The notes under the pieces were generated by a model that had not been told where the DNA came from, did not search any database, and worked only from the letters and a program-made list of their open reading frames with translations. The position numbers and the translations under genes were made by a program. Below, piece by piece: positions 40,852 through 50,344 of a DNA stretch of 64,000 bases; positions within the stretch are counted from its first letter, which is position 1; each line of letters opens with the position of its first letter. The stretch lies in the NCBI RefSeq assembly GCF_014637725.1, contig NZ_BMFC01000004.1:1-64000 (forward strand), in the 5' to 3' direction. The DNA comes from Marivita lacus (lineage in GTDB: Bacteria > Pseudomonadota > Alphaproteobacteria > Rhodobacterales > Rhodobacteraceae).

Positions 40852-42156
40852 TTAAATGGCCGTTTTGTCGGGAGGCGTCGCATCAGACTCAGCCTGCGCT
40901 TCGGTTTGCGCCTCATGTGCCTCGGCGGTCTCGGCTGCCAATCCCGACGCGATCTCGACAGAGACCGGCGACCCGGTCGGCATCAGGCGCTGATAGGCAA
41001 TGGTGTCCCCGGACGAGGGTGCCGGGCGCTGCGTCATCCGGTAGACCGCGTACCCCGTCAGCGTCAGCAGCACGATCGCCAGCAGGACGAAATATCCCGG
41101 CGGACCCATCACCCCCATCGCGTAGCCGGTGATCACAGGGCCCGCGATCGCGCCCACTCCGTTCACGAACAACAGACCAGCAGATGCCGCCGCCATGTCC
41201 TCGTGCTGGAGAAAGTCGTTGGTATAGGCGGTGAGCAGCGAATAGAGCGGGTTGGACAGGCCGCCGATCAGAAAGGCCGACGCCAGCAGCACGTAGAAAT
41301 TGCTGCCCAGAAGCATCCCCATCAACGACGCAAGCCCCGCAATGAGCGCCGAGAGCGCGATCAGCACCCGCCGGTCGAACCGGTCCGACAGCCAGCCCAC
41401 GGGGTACTGAAAGATCAACGCCCCGACATAGAACGCTGCCGTGAACATCGGGATCTGTGAAATGCTCAGCCCCGCCTCGGTCGCATAGACCGCCGCCATG
41501 CCGAACTGCGCCGCAAAGACGCTGCCCATCAGGAACATGCCGACACAGCCGAGCGGCGACACGTGGTACAATTCGACCAGCGTCATCCGCTTGGTGCTCT
41601 CAAAAGCGGGCGTGGGCGAGATCGACAGCAGGATCGGCGCAAAGGCGATGGAGACCAGCACCGACGGGATCACGAAAAGCAGGTATCCCGACGGGTCCGG
41701 CACCACCAGCAGGCCCTGCGCGATGATGATGCCCAGCATCTGCACGATCATGTAGGCCGACAGCGCCTGTCCGCGTGTCTCGTTGGTGGCCGCATTATTG
41801 AGCCAGCTTTCCGCCGTCACATAGACCCCGCAGAAACAGAACCCGATCACCACGCGGCCAAAGATCCACGCAATCGGATCCTGAAAGGTCGGAAACAACA
41901 GCAGCGCCGCCGACACGAAAGACCCCAGTGCCGCGAACACCCGCACATGCCCGACCCGGCGGATCATGTTGGGTGTCACCCGCGACGCCAACAGGAAGCC
42001 CGCGAAATAGGCCGACATGACCAGCGACAGCTCTATCGACGAAAACCCGAGCGTCGAGCCGCGCACCCCGAGCAGCGAGCCCTGCAACCCGTTGCCGAGC
42101 ATCAACAGCAGCATGCCCAGAAGCAATGGCCACGAGGTTCGGATCACGGTCAGCAT
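40852..42156 (-). CDS. MFS transporter
   Basis: The product is about 434 residues from the ATG at 42156 (MLTVIRTSWPLLLGMLLLML). Twelve membrane helices are visible, with the MFS loop between helices two and three (RVTPNMIRRVGHVRVF) and its repeat YPVGWLSDRFDRRVLI in the second half. The C-terminus is a long acidic tail (TAEAHEAQTEAQAESDATPP). The overall pattern resembles the YcaD-like sugar/efflux group. The substrate is unknown. It precedes nothing obvious on its strand, and queA lies 118 bases upstream on the same strand. Confidence 0.9.
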   Translation of the reverse strand: MLTVIRTSWPLLLGMLLLMLGNGLQGSLLGVRGSTLGFSSIELSLVMSAYFAGFLLASRVTPNMIRRVGHVRVFAALGSFVSAALLLFPTFQDPIAWIFGRVVIGFCFCGVYVTAESWLNNAATNETRGQALSAYMIVQMLGIIIAQGLLVVPDPSGYLLFVIPSVLVSIAFAPILLSISPTPAFESTKRMTLVELYHVSPLGCVGMFLMGSVFAAQFGMAAVYATEAGLSISQIPMFTAAFYVGALIFQYPVGWLSDRFDRRVLIALSALIAGLASLMGMLLGSNFYVLLASAFLIGGLSNPLYSLLTAYTNDFLQHEDMAAASAGLLFVNGVGAIAGPVITGYAMGVMGPPGYFVLLAIVLLTLTGYAVYRMTQRPAPSSGDTIAYQRLMPTGSPVSVEIASGLAAETAEAHEAQTEAQAESDATPPDKTAI

Positions 42157-42274
42157 GTGTTTTCCTTTTGCGGGTCGAAGCTCGTCTCTCATGTGGGGCT
42201 AGAGCAGCCCGACCACAACCGCAAGGACAGCAGCGACAGTTTTCCGACACGTCACGCCGCAGACGGGACATGGA

Positions 42275-43321
42275 TCAGGGGATCAGCAGGGAACTGTCGC
42301 CATAGGAGAAGAACCGGTAGCGCCTCTCGATAGCGTGGGCGTAGATCAGCCGCACCCGATCCTGCCCCATCAACGCCGAGACCAGCATCATCAGCGTGGA
42401 CTTGGGCAGGTGGAAATTGGTCATCAAGCCGTCCGTGACCTGAAACTCGAATCCCGGATAGATGAAGATGTCCGTATCGCCCTCCCACGCCCGGATCTGA
42501 CCGCCGCGCGCCGCACTCTCGATCAGCCGCAGCGCCGTGGTGCCCACCGGGATCACGCGCCCGCCCGCAGCCTTGGTCGCGGCGATCTCGGCGGCGGCGG
42601 TCTCGGACACGCGGCCCCATTCGGCATGCATCTTGTGGGTGGTCACATCCTCGACCTTGACCGGCAGGAAGGTGCCCGCGCCCACATGCAGGGTGACGAA
42701 ACTCATACCGACCCCCTTTGCCGTCAAAGCCGCCACCAGCGCCTCGTCGAAATGCAGGGACGCCGTGGGGGCTGCGACCGCGCCTGCATTGCGGGCCCAG
42801 ATCGTCTGGTAATCTTCCTTGTCCTGCGCGTCCGCCGGACGCTTGGCCGCGATATAGGGCGGCAAGGGCATCGCCCCCGCCTTGGCCAGCGCCGCGTCGA
42901 AATCATCACCCGTCAGGTTGAATCGCAGCCGTCCCTGCCCGTCGGCGCGCCCCTCGAGGATGGCCGTCAAGTCAGACGAGAATTCCACCACCTCGCCCTC
43001 GCGCAGTTTCTTGAGCGGCTTGACCAGCGCCGACCATGTCCCGTCCGCCTGCGGCTCCAGCAGCGTGACCTCGATCTTGGCCTCCGTCGGCCCGGTGTCA
43101 CCAACACGCCGCCGCACCCCGAACAGCCGCGCCGGGATCACCTTGGTGTCATTCAGCACCAGCCGGTCCGTGGGGCGCAGGATGTCGGGCAACTGGTTCA
43201 CAATGCGATCCGCAATCCCCCCCGCTTCGGCATGCAACAGCCGCGCCGAGGACCGAGGTTGCGCCGGGCGCGTGGCGATCAGGTCTTCGGGCAGGTCAAA
43301 ATCGAAATCGCTGAGTTTCAT
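42275..43321 (-). CDS. queA: S-adenosylmethionine:tRNA ribosyltransferase-isomerase
   Basis: The product is 348 residues. It moves the ribosyl part of SAM to 7-aminomethyl-deazaguanine in tRNA, giving epoxyqueuosine at the wobble position. Family blocks are the start [63 protein letters not shown], the [18 protein letters not shown] motif, and the C-terminal [18 protein letters not shown]. The length is normal. No other queuosine gene is in the window. Confidence 0.97.
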   Translation of the reverse strand: MKLSDFDFDLPEDLIATRPAQPRSSARLLHAEAGGIADRIVNQLPDILRPTDRLVLNDTKVIPARLFGVRRRVGDTGPTEAKIEVTLLEPQADGTWSALVKPLKKLREGEVVEFSSDLTAILEGRADGQGRLRFNLTGDDFDAALAKAGAMPLPPYIAAKRPADAQDKEDYQTIWARNAGAVAAPTASLHFDEALVAALTAKGVGMSFVTLHVGAGTFLPVKVEDVTTHKMHAEWGRVSETAAAEIAATKAAGGRVIPVGTTALRLIESAARGGQIRAWEGDTDIFIYPGFEFQVTDGLMTNFHLPKSTLMMLVSALMGQDRVRLIYAHAIERRYRFFSYGDSSLLIP

Positions 43322-43412
43322 GGGTCGGGTCCGCTGGTGTGTCTGTAGCCGCAGCCTCTAGCGGAGACTGCTGCGCAACGAAAGCGGGGAGCAAACCCTT
43401 TGCCCCAACAGA

Positions 43413-43494
43413 GGGCATGCGCCCGACGGGGTGGGCGCGAATGCGCCCGCCGTGGGGCGGGCGGGCGCATGCCCGGGACGCAAGCGCCCCGGGC
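43413..43494. repeat. Nested GC-rich inverted repeats
   Basis: GGGCATGCGCCCG (43413-43425) pairs exactly with CGGGCGCATGCCC (43462-43474). Inside, GGGCGC (43433-43438) pairs with GCGCCC (43443-43448). The right arm can also pair further down, GCCCGGG (43471-43477) with CCCGGGC (43488-43494). This fills most of the gap between queA and the AsmA-like gene and may end the latter's transcript. Confidence 0.75.
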
Positions 43495-43522
43495 AAACCC
43501 GAGCCGCAACCGGACACCCCGA

Positions 43523-46500
43523 CTACTCCCCCGGCACCGGTGCCGGTCTGCGGAATATCTCGCGGAACAGCCCCGGTGTGAGCGCCGAGAGCGGGTTGAC
43601 GCTGACACTGGGCTGGCTTGCCGGTCCGGTCAGGTTGAAGTTGAACCCGATCAGCCCCTCGCCCTTCCGGGTGAAGATGCTGCCGATGCCGTTGAGGAAA
43701 AAGATCGGCGACAGCACCCCCTGCAAATCCAGACTGCTGGTGCCAAGGTTGTAGGTCCCGTCCAAAGAGATGCCCATCGACGGGCCGGTGGCGCTGGACC
43801 GGGTGAGGTAGAGCAGGTCCGGCGTCAGACGGAACCGCGCCTCAACCTCGGTGAACAGGATGCCCGGCCCTTCAAGCTGGTCCAGCAACCCGACGATGCT
43901 GATGGCATCCAAAAGCGACGCGATCCCCGGTGCATCGCGCAGCCGCGCATTCGCCACGTCAAGCGATCCGTCATAGCTGCCCGGCTGGCCCGGCACCGGC
44001 ACCAGCGCCAGCGTCATGTCGCCCCCTGCCACCGTTTGCAGGATGCCGGCCTCGCGGACCACCCGTCCCGCATCGTTTGACCGGATGCGGAAGGCGGTCG
44101 ATCCGGCCTGCGCCAGCGCCTCTCCGGTGATCGGGGCAGCACCGTTCACGCTTGCGGTGAAACTGCCGGTCAGCCCGGCTCCCGATTGCAGGTCGGCGCG
44201 GAAATCGGTCAGGCGGATTTTGTCGGAGATCTGCAACTGGTCCAGCGCCAGTGTCAGCGGCACGCGCCCGGCCCCCGCGCCACCACGACCGCCCCCGAAG
44301 GGCGCGTTGCGCAGATCGACCGTCCCGCCAGTGATCCGCACGCCGGGCGGCACCCCGGCACCGCGCCCGGTCAGCGTCACCGGCGCATCGAGCCATCCCC
44401 CCGCGCGCACGCGGTCCAGATCAATCGTTCCCAGCGAGCCATCCCCGTTCAGCGTGACCGATCCGCGCGCCTCGAGCCCCGGCGCGTCCAGCACCAGCCG
44501 GTCGATCCGCGCGGGCTGTGCCAGCACTCCGGCCACCTCGAACGTGCCCGCACTGCCTTGCGAAAGGCTCCAGCCCAAGGGCGGCAGCGACAGCCCGATC
44601 CCGGTCAGCCGCGAGGACAGGGCGAATTCCGGCGCGCGCCCCGGACGCAGATCGACCCGCAGGGCGGCAGGACCGGACCCGCTGATCGTCCCATCGGGCA
44701 GCGCCACGCCAAAGCTTTGCGCCGCCGCTTCGGACAGGGTGATCGTGCCCTCGACCGTGCTGCCGGTCTGCGGCTGGCCCGGTTGCGGGATGGGCAGTGT
44801 CCAGGACCCGTCAAACGGCACCCCCGACAGCGCCGCCTGACCGGCGACACGCAGGCGGTCATTGGTCACCGTCACGTCCAGCGCCCGCGCCGTCAGCGCG
44901 CGTCCGGGGATGATGCGGTCGCTGGCCACCTGCGTCGCCTGCCCGCGCACATCCAGCGCCATGTCCGCCAGCCGCACCCCAGGCCGCAGCGGCAGGTCCA
45001 GCGTGCCGTCGAATCGCACCCGTCCCTCCAGCAGATCCACCGCGCGCCCCGCCCTTCGCATGATCCCGAGCGGTTCGGTATCGAGATAGGACAGCAGCGC
45101 CTCGATCTCGCCCTCACCGGCCAGAACGACCTGCCCGTCCGACGGGCGTTGCCTTGTGTCGGGAATGACGAAACTGCTGCCGTCGATCACGATTGCCCCA
45201 CCCTGCGGCGGCGTGATCCGTCCCCGCGTCAGCCGCACCGCGAGACGATCATCGTCGAGCGTGAGCGTCCCCGCCCCCTGCGTGACCACCGGCAAGGACG
45301 GCACATAGCGGACCTGCGCCTGCTCGAAGGCGGCGTTGAGATAAACCGCCGGGCGCGGGCCCTCCTGCGCGCGCAGCGCGAACTGCCCCCGCTTGATCAG
45401 CCCGCCCTGAATGTTGGTCACCACCCAGTTGCGGGTGCGCGGTGCTAGCGACAGCGGCCAGACATGCATCAGCGCCTCGGGCGTCAATGTGCCGAAACTG
45501 CCATCCAGCGCATAATCCCACGCATCCGCAGAGGCGCGCAGCTTGCCGTTCATGCGCAGCGGCACCTGTGGGTCGTCGATCCACACCCGCCCGAGATCCA
45601 GCTCGAACGGATCGAGCCGCAGCCGGAAATCCAGCTCGGCGCGGTCCAACGACAGCGGTTCCTCGAACAGCGCATCTGGTGCCGCCTCGAGCCGGGTGAA
45701 CCGCACCTGTCCGAGCATCTGCGACGGGATCCCGTCGCGCAGTCCGGTCAGTGTGGCACGGCCCTCGGCCACCGCGCGCACAAGGTCGCTGTCCACTGAA
45801 AGTTCGGAAAAGCTGATCTCGAAGCGGTCGGGATCGAAGGTGAAATAGCTGCGCGCCGAATTGAACGGCACCGGTGGCGTGTCGGGGGTGGGTTGCACCA
45901 CGCCCTCCCCGATCTGCAGCGTCGCGTTCAACAGGCCCAGCGATCCGTCCGCCCGCATCGAGGACCGCAGCGCACCCGAGATCGGCGCGCGCAACGCCCC
46001 CAGCCAGGCCAGCGCAGGCCCCTGCGTGGCGATGTCCTGCGAAGGCATGTCGTCCAGCGACAGACCGAACGCGACCTCTTGCTGACCAATGGTCGAGGAC
46101 GCATCGAGCTGCAACCGCGTCGCCGTCGATCCACCCCCCAGCAGCGCGAAGTCACCCGACAGGCGCAGTACATCGCCCTGCCGGTCCAGCCGCAACCGTC
46201 CGCCATCCACCGTCCAGCCACGCCGCACGCGGGCATCCTCGAACCGCAGGGTCAGGGCGTTGGCCTCGACGGTGCGCAGTTGCGACAGCCGGTCGTTCAT
46301 CAGCAGCCGGTCGATCTGCGCGACAAGCGTGGGGATATCCGGCGCAACACCGTCCAGCGCGAAGACGTCTCCCAGCGCCAGCCCCAACTGCCCGGCGCGG
46401 TTGCGGGTCAGCGTGACAAAGGCCCCAGAGACGCTGAGTTCGCGCAGCACCACCTTGCGGCGGACCAGGTCCCGCAGCGCCAAGCCGATTTCGATGTCCG

Positions 46501-46813
46501 ACAGGACGGCAACCGGCGACCCGGCGGCGGTCTGCACATCCACATCGAGCAGGATCACGCGGGTCCGACCGTCCGGCTCGAACCTGACCTGTACGTCGCC
46601 GAACAGAACCTCGAACCCCGGCAAGGCGGTTGCCAGCCGCGCCTCGACCGTGTCGCGCACCCAGTCCGGGGCCGACAGGCTGCGCCCGACCAGCGCCCAG
46701 CCGCTGCCCAGCACCACCAGCAGGACAGCCAGCAGCACCGCAACACCCCACCGCGCCCGCGACCTGCGCGCGGGGGATGCAGGAGTTTCGGAGGGCTGGT
46801 CCTCTTCGGTCAC
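43523..46813 (-). CDS. AsmA/YhdP-like envelope protein
   Basis: The product is 1096 residues. A cytoplasmic Arg-rich N-terminus precedes one membrane helix (about 25-43, WGVAVLLAVLLVVLGSGWALVG). The rest is periplasmic and beta-rich with repeated short strands, as in AsmA-superfamily (YhdP/TamB-like) lipid-transfer bridges. The segment LPGFEVLFGDVQVRFEPDGRTRVILLDVDV opens it and the end has GEGLIGFNFNLTGPASQPSVSVNPLSALTPG, typical of the family C-terminus. It probably helps move phospholipid between membranes. It is divergent from bcp with 82 bases between. Confidence 0.88.
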   Translation of the reverse strand: MTEEDQPSETPASPARRSRARWGVAVLLAVLLVVLGSGWALVGRSLSAPDWVRDTVEARLATALPGFEVLFGDVQVRFEPDGRTRVILLDVDVQTAAGSPVAVLSDIEIGLALRDLVRRKVVLRELSVSGAFVTLTRNRAGQLGLALGDVFALDGVAPDIPTLVAQIDRLLMNDRLSQLRTVEANALTLRFEDARVRRGWTVDGGRLRLDRQGDVLRLSGDFALLGGGSTATRLQLDASSTIGQQEVAFGLSLDDMPSQDIATQGPALAWLGALRAPISGALRSSMRADGSLGLLNATLQIGEGVVQPTPDTPPVPFNSARSYFTFDPDRFEISFSELSVDSDLVRAVAEGRATLTGLRDGIPSQMLGQVRFTRLEAAPDALFEEPLSLDRAELDFRLRLDPFELDLGRVWIDDPQVPLRMNGKLRASADAWDYALDGSFGTLTPEALMHVWPLSLAPRTRNWVVTNIQGGLIKRGQFALRAQEGPRPAVYLNAAFEQAQVRYVPSLPVVTQGAGTLTLDDDRLAVRLTRGRITPPQGGAIVIDGSSFVIPDTRQRPSDGQVVLAGEGEIEALLSYLDTEPLGIMRRAGRAVDLLEGRVRFDGTLDLPLRPGVRLADMALDVRGQATQVASDRIIPGRALTARALDVTVTNDRLRVAGQAALSGVPFDGSWTLPIPQPGQPQTGSTVEGTITLSEAAAQSFGVALPDGTISGSGPAALRVDLRPGRAPEFALSSRLTGIGLSLPPLGWSLSQGSAGTFEVAGVLAQPARIDRLVLDAPGLEARGSVTLNGDGSLGTIDLDRVRAGGWLDAPVTLTGRGAGVPPGVRITGGTVDLRNAPFGGGRGGAGAGRVPLTLALDQLQISDKIRLTDFRADLQSGAGLTGSFTASVNGAAPITGEALAQAGSTAFRIRSNDAGRVVREAGILQTVAGGDMTLALVPVPGQPGSYDGSLDVANARLRDAPGIASLLDAISIVGLLDQLEGPGILFTEVEARFRLTPDLLYLTRSSATGPSMGISLDGTYNLGTSSLDLQGVLSPIFFLNGIGSIFTRKGEGLIGFNFNLTGPASQPSVSVNPLSALTPGLFREIFRRPAPVPGE

Positions 46814-46895
46814 TGGAAGCGGCGTCCTTTTGCGTTACACTGTTGACTGCCGGGGGTTCCCCCGACCCGTTTTCATCTTTCTAGAGGATAGCGCC

Positions 46896-47363
46896 ATGAG
46901 CGATACACTTGAAATGGCTCCGGACTTCACCCTGCCCGTTCAGGGTGGCGATGACAGCGACGTTTCGCTGTCCGATCTGCGCGGCACCCCCGTCGTGCTG
47001 TTCTTCTACCCGCGCGACGACACGTCGGGCTGCACCAAGGAAAACGAAGCCTTCACCGAACTGGAAGGGGAATTTGCCCAGATCGGCGTCAAGGTCTACG
47101 GCATCTCCAAGGACAGCCTGCACAGCCACGAGAAATTCATGGCCAAGAAAAAGCTGACCGTGCCGCTGATCTCGGACGAGCATGGCACCGCATCCGAGGA
47201 TTTCGGCGTCTGGAAGGAAAAATCCATGTACGGCAAAACGTATCTGGGGATCGAACGTTCCACCTTCCTGATCGATGCCGAAGGCCGGATCGCCCGCGAA
47301 TGGCGCAAGGTCAAGGTGCCGGGCCATGCCGAAGAGGTGCTCGAGGCCGCCAAGGCGCTGTAA
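46896..47363 (+). CDS. bcp: Thioredoxin-dependent peroxiredoxin, Bcp type
   Basis: This 155-residue atypical peroxiredoxin reduces hydrogen and alkyl peroxides. It has MAPDFTLPVQGG and the peroxidatic motif FFYPRDDTSGCTKENEAF with Cys46, then GISKDSLHSHEKF and STFLIDAEGRIAREWRKVKV. The resolving cysteine often found five residues after the first is replaced (Glu), and no other Cys occurs, so it must work as a 1-Cys enzyme. A GC hairpin lies between it and the DUF455 gene. Confidence 0.95.
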   Translation: MSDTLEMAPDFTLPVQGGDDSDVSLSDLRGTPVVLFFYPRDDTSGCTKENEAFTELEGEFAQIGVKVYGISKDSLHSHEKFMAKKKLTVPLISDEHGTASEDFGVWKEKSMYGKTYLGIERSTFLIDAEGRIAREWRKVKVPGHAEEVLEAAKAL

Positions 47364-47374
47364 AGATCCGGATC

Positions 47375-47395
47375 GGATCGGGCCCAGCCCGATCC
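47375..47395 (+). terminator. Hairpin between bcp and DUF455 gene
   Basis: GGATCGGG and CCCGATCC form an 8-bp stem with a 5-base loop, without a T-run. It may be a weak terminator or a processing site in a shared bcp-DUF455 transcript. Confidence 0.4.
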
Positions 47396-47426
47396 AACCC
47401 GCGCACACGCGCACAAGGGAAGCCGC

Positions 47427-48236
47427 ATGAAAACACTCTGCGACATGGCGGTGGACGTTCTGACCACCGCAGACGGGCGCGCCAAGACCGCCAAATCACG
47501 TGAGTACGCCGCGCAATGGGCCGCGGCACGCGCCTCTGGCAATCCCCTGCCCATCGGCACGGGCCGGCCGCCTCTGCGCCCCGCCCGCCCCGACGCGCCC
47601 GAGCTTCTCGAACCGCGCGATGTGCCCAAGCGCAAACCGGGCAGCCCGCAGGGACGGATCGCGCTCTTGCACGCGGTGGCGCATATCGAACTGAACGCGG
47701 TGGACCTGCACTGGGATATCATCCCGCGCTTTGCCCATGTGCCGATGCCGATGGGGTTCTACGATGACTGGGTCAAGGCGGCGGACGAGGAATCCAAGCA
47801 CTTCAACCTGATGTGCGATTGCCTCGAGGAACAGGGCAGTTTCTACGGTGCCCTGCCCGCCCATGCCGGGATGTGGCGCGCCGCCGAGGACACGGTGGAG
47901 GATTTCATGGGACGGCTTGCCGTCGTGCCCATGGTGCTCGAAGCGCGGGGTCTGGACGTGACACCGGGCATGATCGCGATCTTTCAAAAGGCAGGGGCCG
48001 ACAGCGCGGTGGCCGCGCTCGAGACGATCTATTCCGAGGAGGTCAGCCACGTCGCCTATGGCTCCAAGTGGTTCCATTTCCTCTGCGGTCGGCACGACCA
48101 CGACCCCAAGGACGCGTTTCACACGCTGGTGCGGCGCTATTTCAAAGGCGCGCTCAAGCCGCCCTTCAACGAGGAAAAGCGCGCCGAAGCCGGGATTCCA
48201 CCTGATTTCTACTGGCCGCTGACCGAAACCGGCTGA
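47427..48236 (+). CDS. DUF455 ferritin-like protein
   Basis: The product is 269 residues. The DUF455 four-helix di-metal fold shows ligand motifs HAVAHIELNAVDLHWD (about 77-92), ADEESKHFNLM, VLEARGLDVTPGM and YSEEVSHVAYGSKWF. This E-x-x-H set is that of the ferritin-like/MiaE-related superfamily, so a di-iron oxidase or hydroxylase function is possible. The actual reaction is unknown. It follows bcp by 63 bases, and the two may be co-expressed in oxidative stress. Confidence 0.92.
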   Translation: MKTLCDMAVDVLTTADGRAKTAKSREYAAQWAAARASGNPLPIGTGRPPLRPARPDAPELLEPRDVPKRKPGSPQGRIALLHAVAHIELNAVDLHWDIIPRFAHVPMPMGFYDDWVKAADEESKHFNLMCDCLEEQGSFYGALPAHAGMWRAAEDTVEDFMGRLAVVPMVLEARGLDVTPGMIAIFQKAGADSAVAALETIYSEEVSHVAYGSKWFHFLCGRHDHDPKDAFHTLVRRYFKGALKPPFNEEKRAEAGIPPDFYWPLTETG

Positions 48237-48450
48237 CCAAATCCCCGCTTTGTGGCATTTGAGCATCGGCCTGTAAGCCTTGGCGCTATCGGCGAAATCT
48301 TGCCAATTGGGCGGCAGATCGCTTGCGCAGTCCCGTCATTGGTCCAAAAAAGTTGCCAATTTCTGAATCGGTGGGTAGAGCCGTAACAGTTACGCGTCCG
48401 GAGTTGGGGCTTGAGAGGCGCGGAAAAGGGACGGAAAAGGGAACATACAG

Positions 48451-49767
48451 GTGCGCACAAGACTTGCGATCAAACTGCATGGAATACTTGAACACTTTTT
48501 TCCGGAACGCCGACTTTTCCTGCGCTCTGACACAGACACCCGGTTCATCCGACTGAAATCCAGCACACAGGCGCTCGCTTTTGGCGGCGCCTCTCTTGTT
48601 TTGGCATGGAGCATCATCGCCACGGCAATCCTGCTGATGGACTCGATCGGATCGGGCAATTTCCGCGAACAGGCGCGCCGGGATCTCGAGACCTACCAGG
48701 TGCGCCTGAACAGCCTGTCGGAAGAGCGCAACGCCCGCGCCGCCGAAGCCATCGCGGCACAGGAACGGTTCAACAGCGCGCTCGAACAGGTGTCGGTGAT
48801 GCAGTCCAACCTGCTGGACGCCGAAACCCAACGCGCCGAACTGGAATCCGGGCTTGAAGCCGTACAGCTGAAGCTGCGCGACGCGATCCGCGCCCGCGAG
48901 GATGTCCGCACCGAACTTGCCTCGCTCCTGAGCGAGATCGAAGCGGGTGGTACAGGCACGGCCTCTTCCGGGTCGGTCGATACGGCAACGCTAGATTTCC
49001 TGTCCGCCGCCTTGGCCCGCACCGCCGAGGAACGCGATCAGGTGGTGGTCGATGCGCAGGACGCTCTGATCCGCGCCGACGAGATGGCCACCGAGATCAG
49101 GCTGATGGCGGAAAAGAACGACACGATCTTCCGCCAGCTCGAAGAGGCGATGACCGTGTCGGTCAAGCCGCTCGACAAGATGTTCGCGGCGGCAGGCATG
49201 AACGCGGACTCGATCCTAAACCAGGTGCGCCGCGGCTATTCCGGCCAGGGCGGCCCGCTGACTCCGCTCAGCCTGTCGACACGCGGCGAAGCATCATTGT
49301 CCGAAGACGTGCTGCGCGCCAACCGCATCCTGAACCAGATGGACCGGCTGAACCTCTACCGCATCGCTGCCGAAAAGGCGCCCTTTGCCATGCCGATCAA
49401 GGATTCGTTCCGCTTTACCAGCGGATTCGGCTATCGCTGGGGACGCCTGCACGCGGGCACGGATTTCGCCGGTGCACATGGCACGCCGATCTACGCCACG
49501 GCGGACGGTGTTGTGACCTTTGCAGACTGGCAGTCAGGATATGGTAGGCTCGTCAAGATACAGCATGAGTTCGGCATCGAGACCCGCTATGCCCACGCCT
49601 CAAAACTCTATGTGACCCCCGGTCAAAGGGTCTCGCGCGGGGATCGAATTGCTGCTATGGGGAACACTGGACGTTCCACCGGCACCCACCTACACTACGA
49701 AGTCCGTGTCGGCGGCAAACCTGTCAACCCCATGATCTACATCAAGGCTGCAAACGATGTTTTCTAA
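48451..49767 (+). CDS. M23 family peptidoglycan endopeptidase with coiled coil
   Basis: The product is 438 residues from a GTG at 48451. A cytoplasmic N-terminus is followed by one membrane helix (about 43-65), then a long coiled coil (about 68-170, with many Ala/Glu/Leu heptads). The C-terminal M23 LytM domain carries HAGTDF and HLHYEV, the zinc ligands, with GVVTFADWQSGYGRLV and RYAHAS between. All ligands are present, so it is probably an active endopeptidase. Its 3' end overlaps the bactofilin gene by 11 bases. M23 peptidases of this type (LmdC in Hyphomonas) work with bactofilins in cell shape. Confidence 0.93.
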   Translation: MRTRLAIKLHGILEHFFPERRLFLRSDTDTRFIRLKSSTQALAFGGASLVLAWSIIATAILLMDSIGSGNFREQARRDLETYQVRLNSLSEERNARAAEAIAAQERFNSALEQVSVMQSNLLDAETQRAELESGLEAVQLKLRDAIRAREDVRTELASLLSEIEAGGTGTASSGSVDTATLDFLSAALARTAEERDQVVVDAQDALIRADEMATEIRLMAEKNDTIFRQLEEAMTVSVKPLDKMFAAAGMNADSILNQVRRGYSGQGGPLTPLSLSTRGEASLSEDVLRANRILNQMDRLNLYRIAAEKAPFAMPIKDSFRFTSGFGYRWGRLHAGTDFAGAHGTPIYATADGVVTFADWQSGYGRLVKIQHEFGIETRYAHASKLYVTPGQRVSRGDRIAAMGNTGRSTGTHLHYEVRVGGKPVNPMIYIKAANDVF

Positions 49768-50269
49768 AAGCAAAATCAATGAGCCCGGTCCCAAGGCAGA
49801 CGAAGCGAGCACGCCCAAACCGGCGATGCCCGATCCGTCGCGTTCTCCGGCGTCCGAATTCAAGGCCTCCGCTCCGAAGGCCAAGCCGGCAGCCTCGATC
49901 CTGTCGAGCGACCTGCACATCACCGGAAACCTCAAGACGACCGGCGACATCAATGTCGAAGGCACCGTCGAGGGTGACATCCGCGCGCACCTTCTGACCG
50001 TTGGCGAAAGCGCCACGATCAAGGGCGAAGTGGTGGCTGACGACGTCGTCGTCAATGGCCGCGTCGTGGGCCGTGTCCGCGGTCTCAAGGTGCGCCTGAC
50101 CGCCACCGCGCGCGTCGAGGGTGACATCATCCACAAGACCATCGCGATCGAATCCGGCGCCCATTTCGAAGGCTCGGTTCAGCGTCAGGACGACCCGCTC
50201 AACGGTGGCAAGAAACCCGTTGCGGCGGCACCTGCCCCGACCCCTGCGCCCGCCGCTTCGAACAGCTGA
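49757..50269 (+). CDS. Bactofilin, polymer-forming cytoskeletal protein
   Basis: The product is 170 residues. The beta-helical bactofilin core (about 45-135) reads SDLHITGNLKTTGDINVEGTVEGD, then LTVGESATIKGEVVADDVVVNGRVVGRV and GDIIHKTIAIESGAHFEGSV, one strand turn per repeat. It is flanked by disordered Pro/Ala-rich ends. Bactofilins polymerise without nucleotide and place cell-wall enzymes. The start lies inside the 3' end of the M23 gene, so the two are translationally coupled. A strong terminator follows. Confidence 0.96.
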   Translation: MFSKSKINEPGPKADEASTPKPAMPDPSRSPASEFKASAPKAKPAASILSSDLHITGNLKTTGDINVEGTVEGDIRAHLLTVGESATIKGEVVADDVVVNGRVVGRVRGLKVRLTATARVEGDIIHKTIAIESGAHFEGSVQRQDDPLNGGKKPVAAAPAPTPAPAASNS

Positions 50270-50293
50270 CCGCAGATACATTCGGACCGAACA

Positions 50294-50321
50294 GGGCCGC
50301 CTTCGGGCGGCCTTTTATTTT
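50294..50321 (+). terminator. Terminator of the M23-bactofilin operon
   Basis: GGCCGCC (50295-50301), TTCG tetraloop, GGCGGCC (50306-50312), then TTTTATTTT. A strong rho-independent terminator. Confidence 0.93.
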
Positions 50322-50344
50322 GCGCGAATGTGGGCTCTTCCGGT

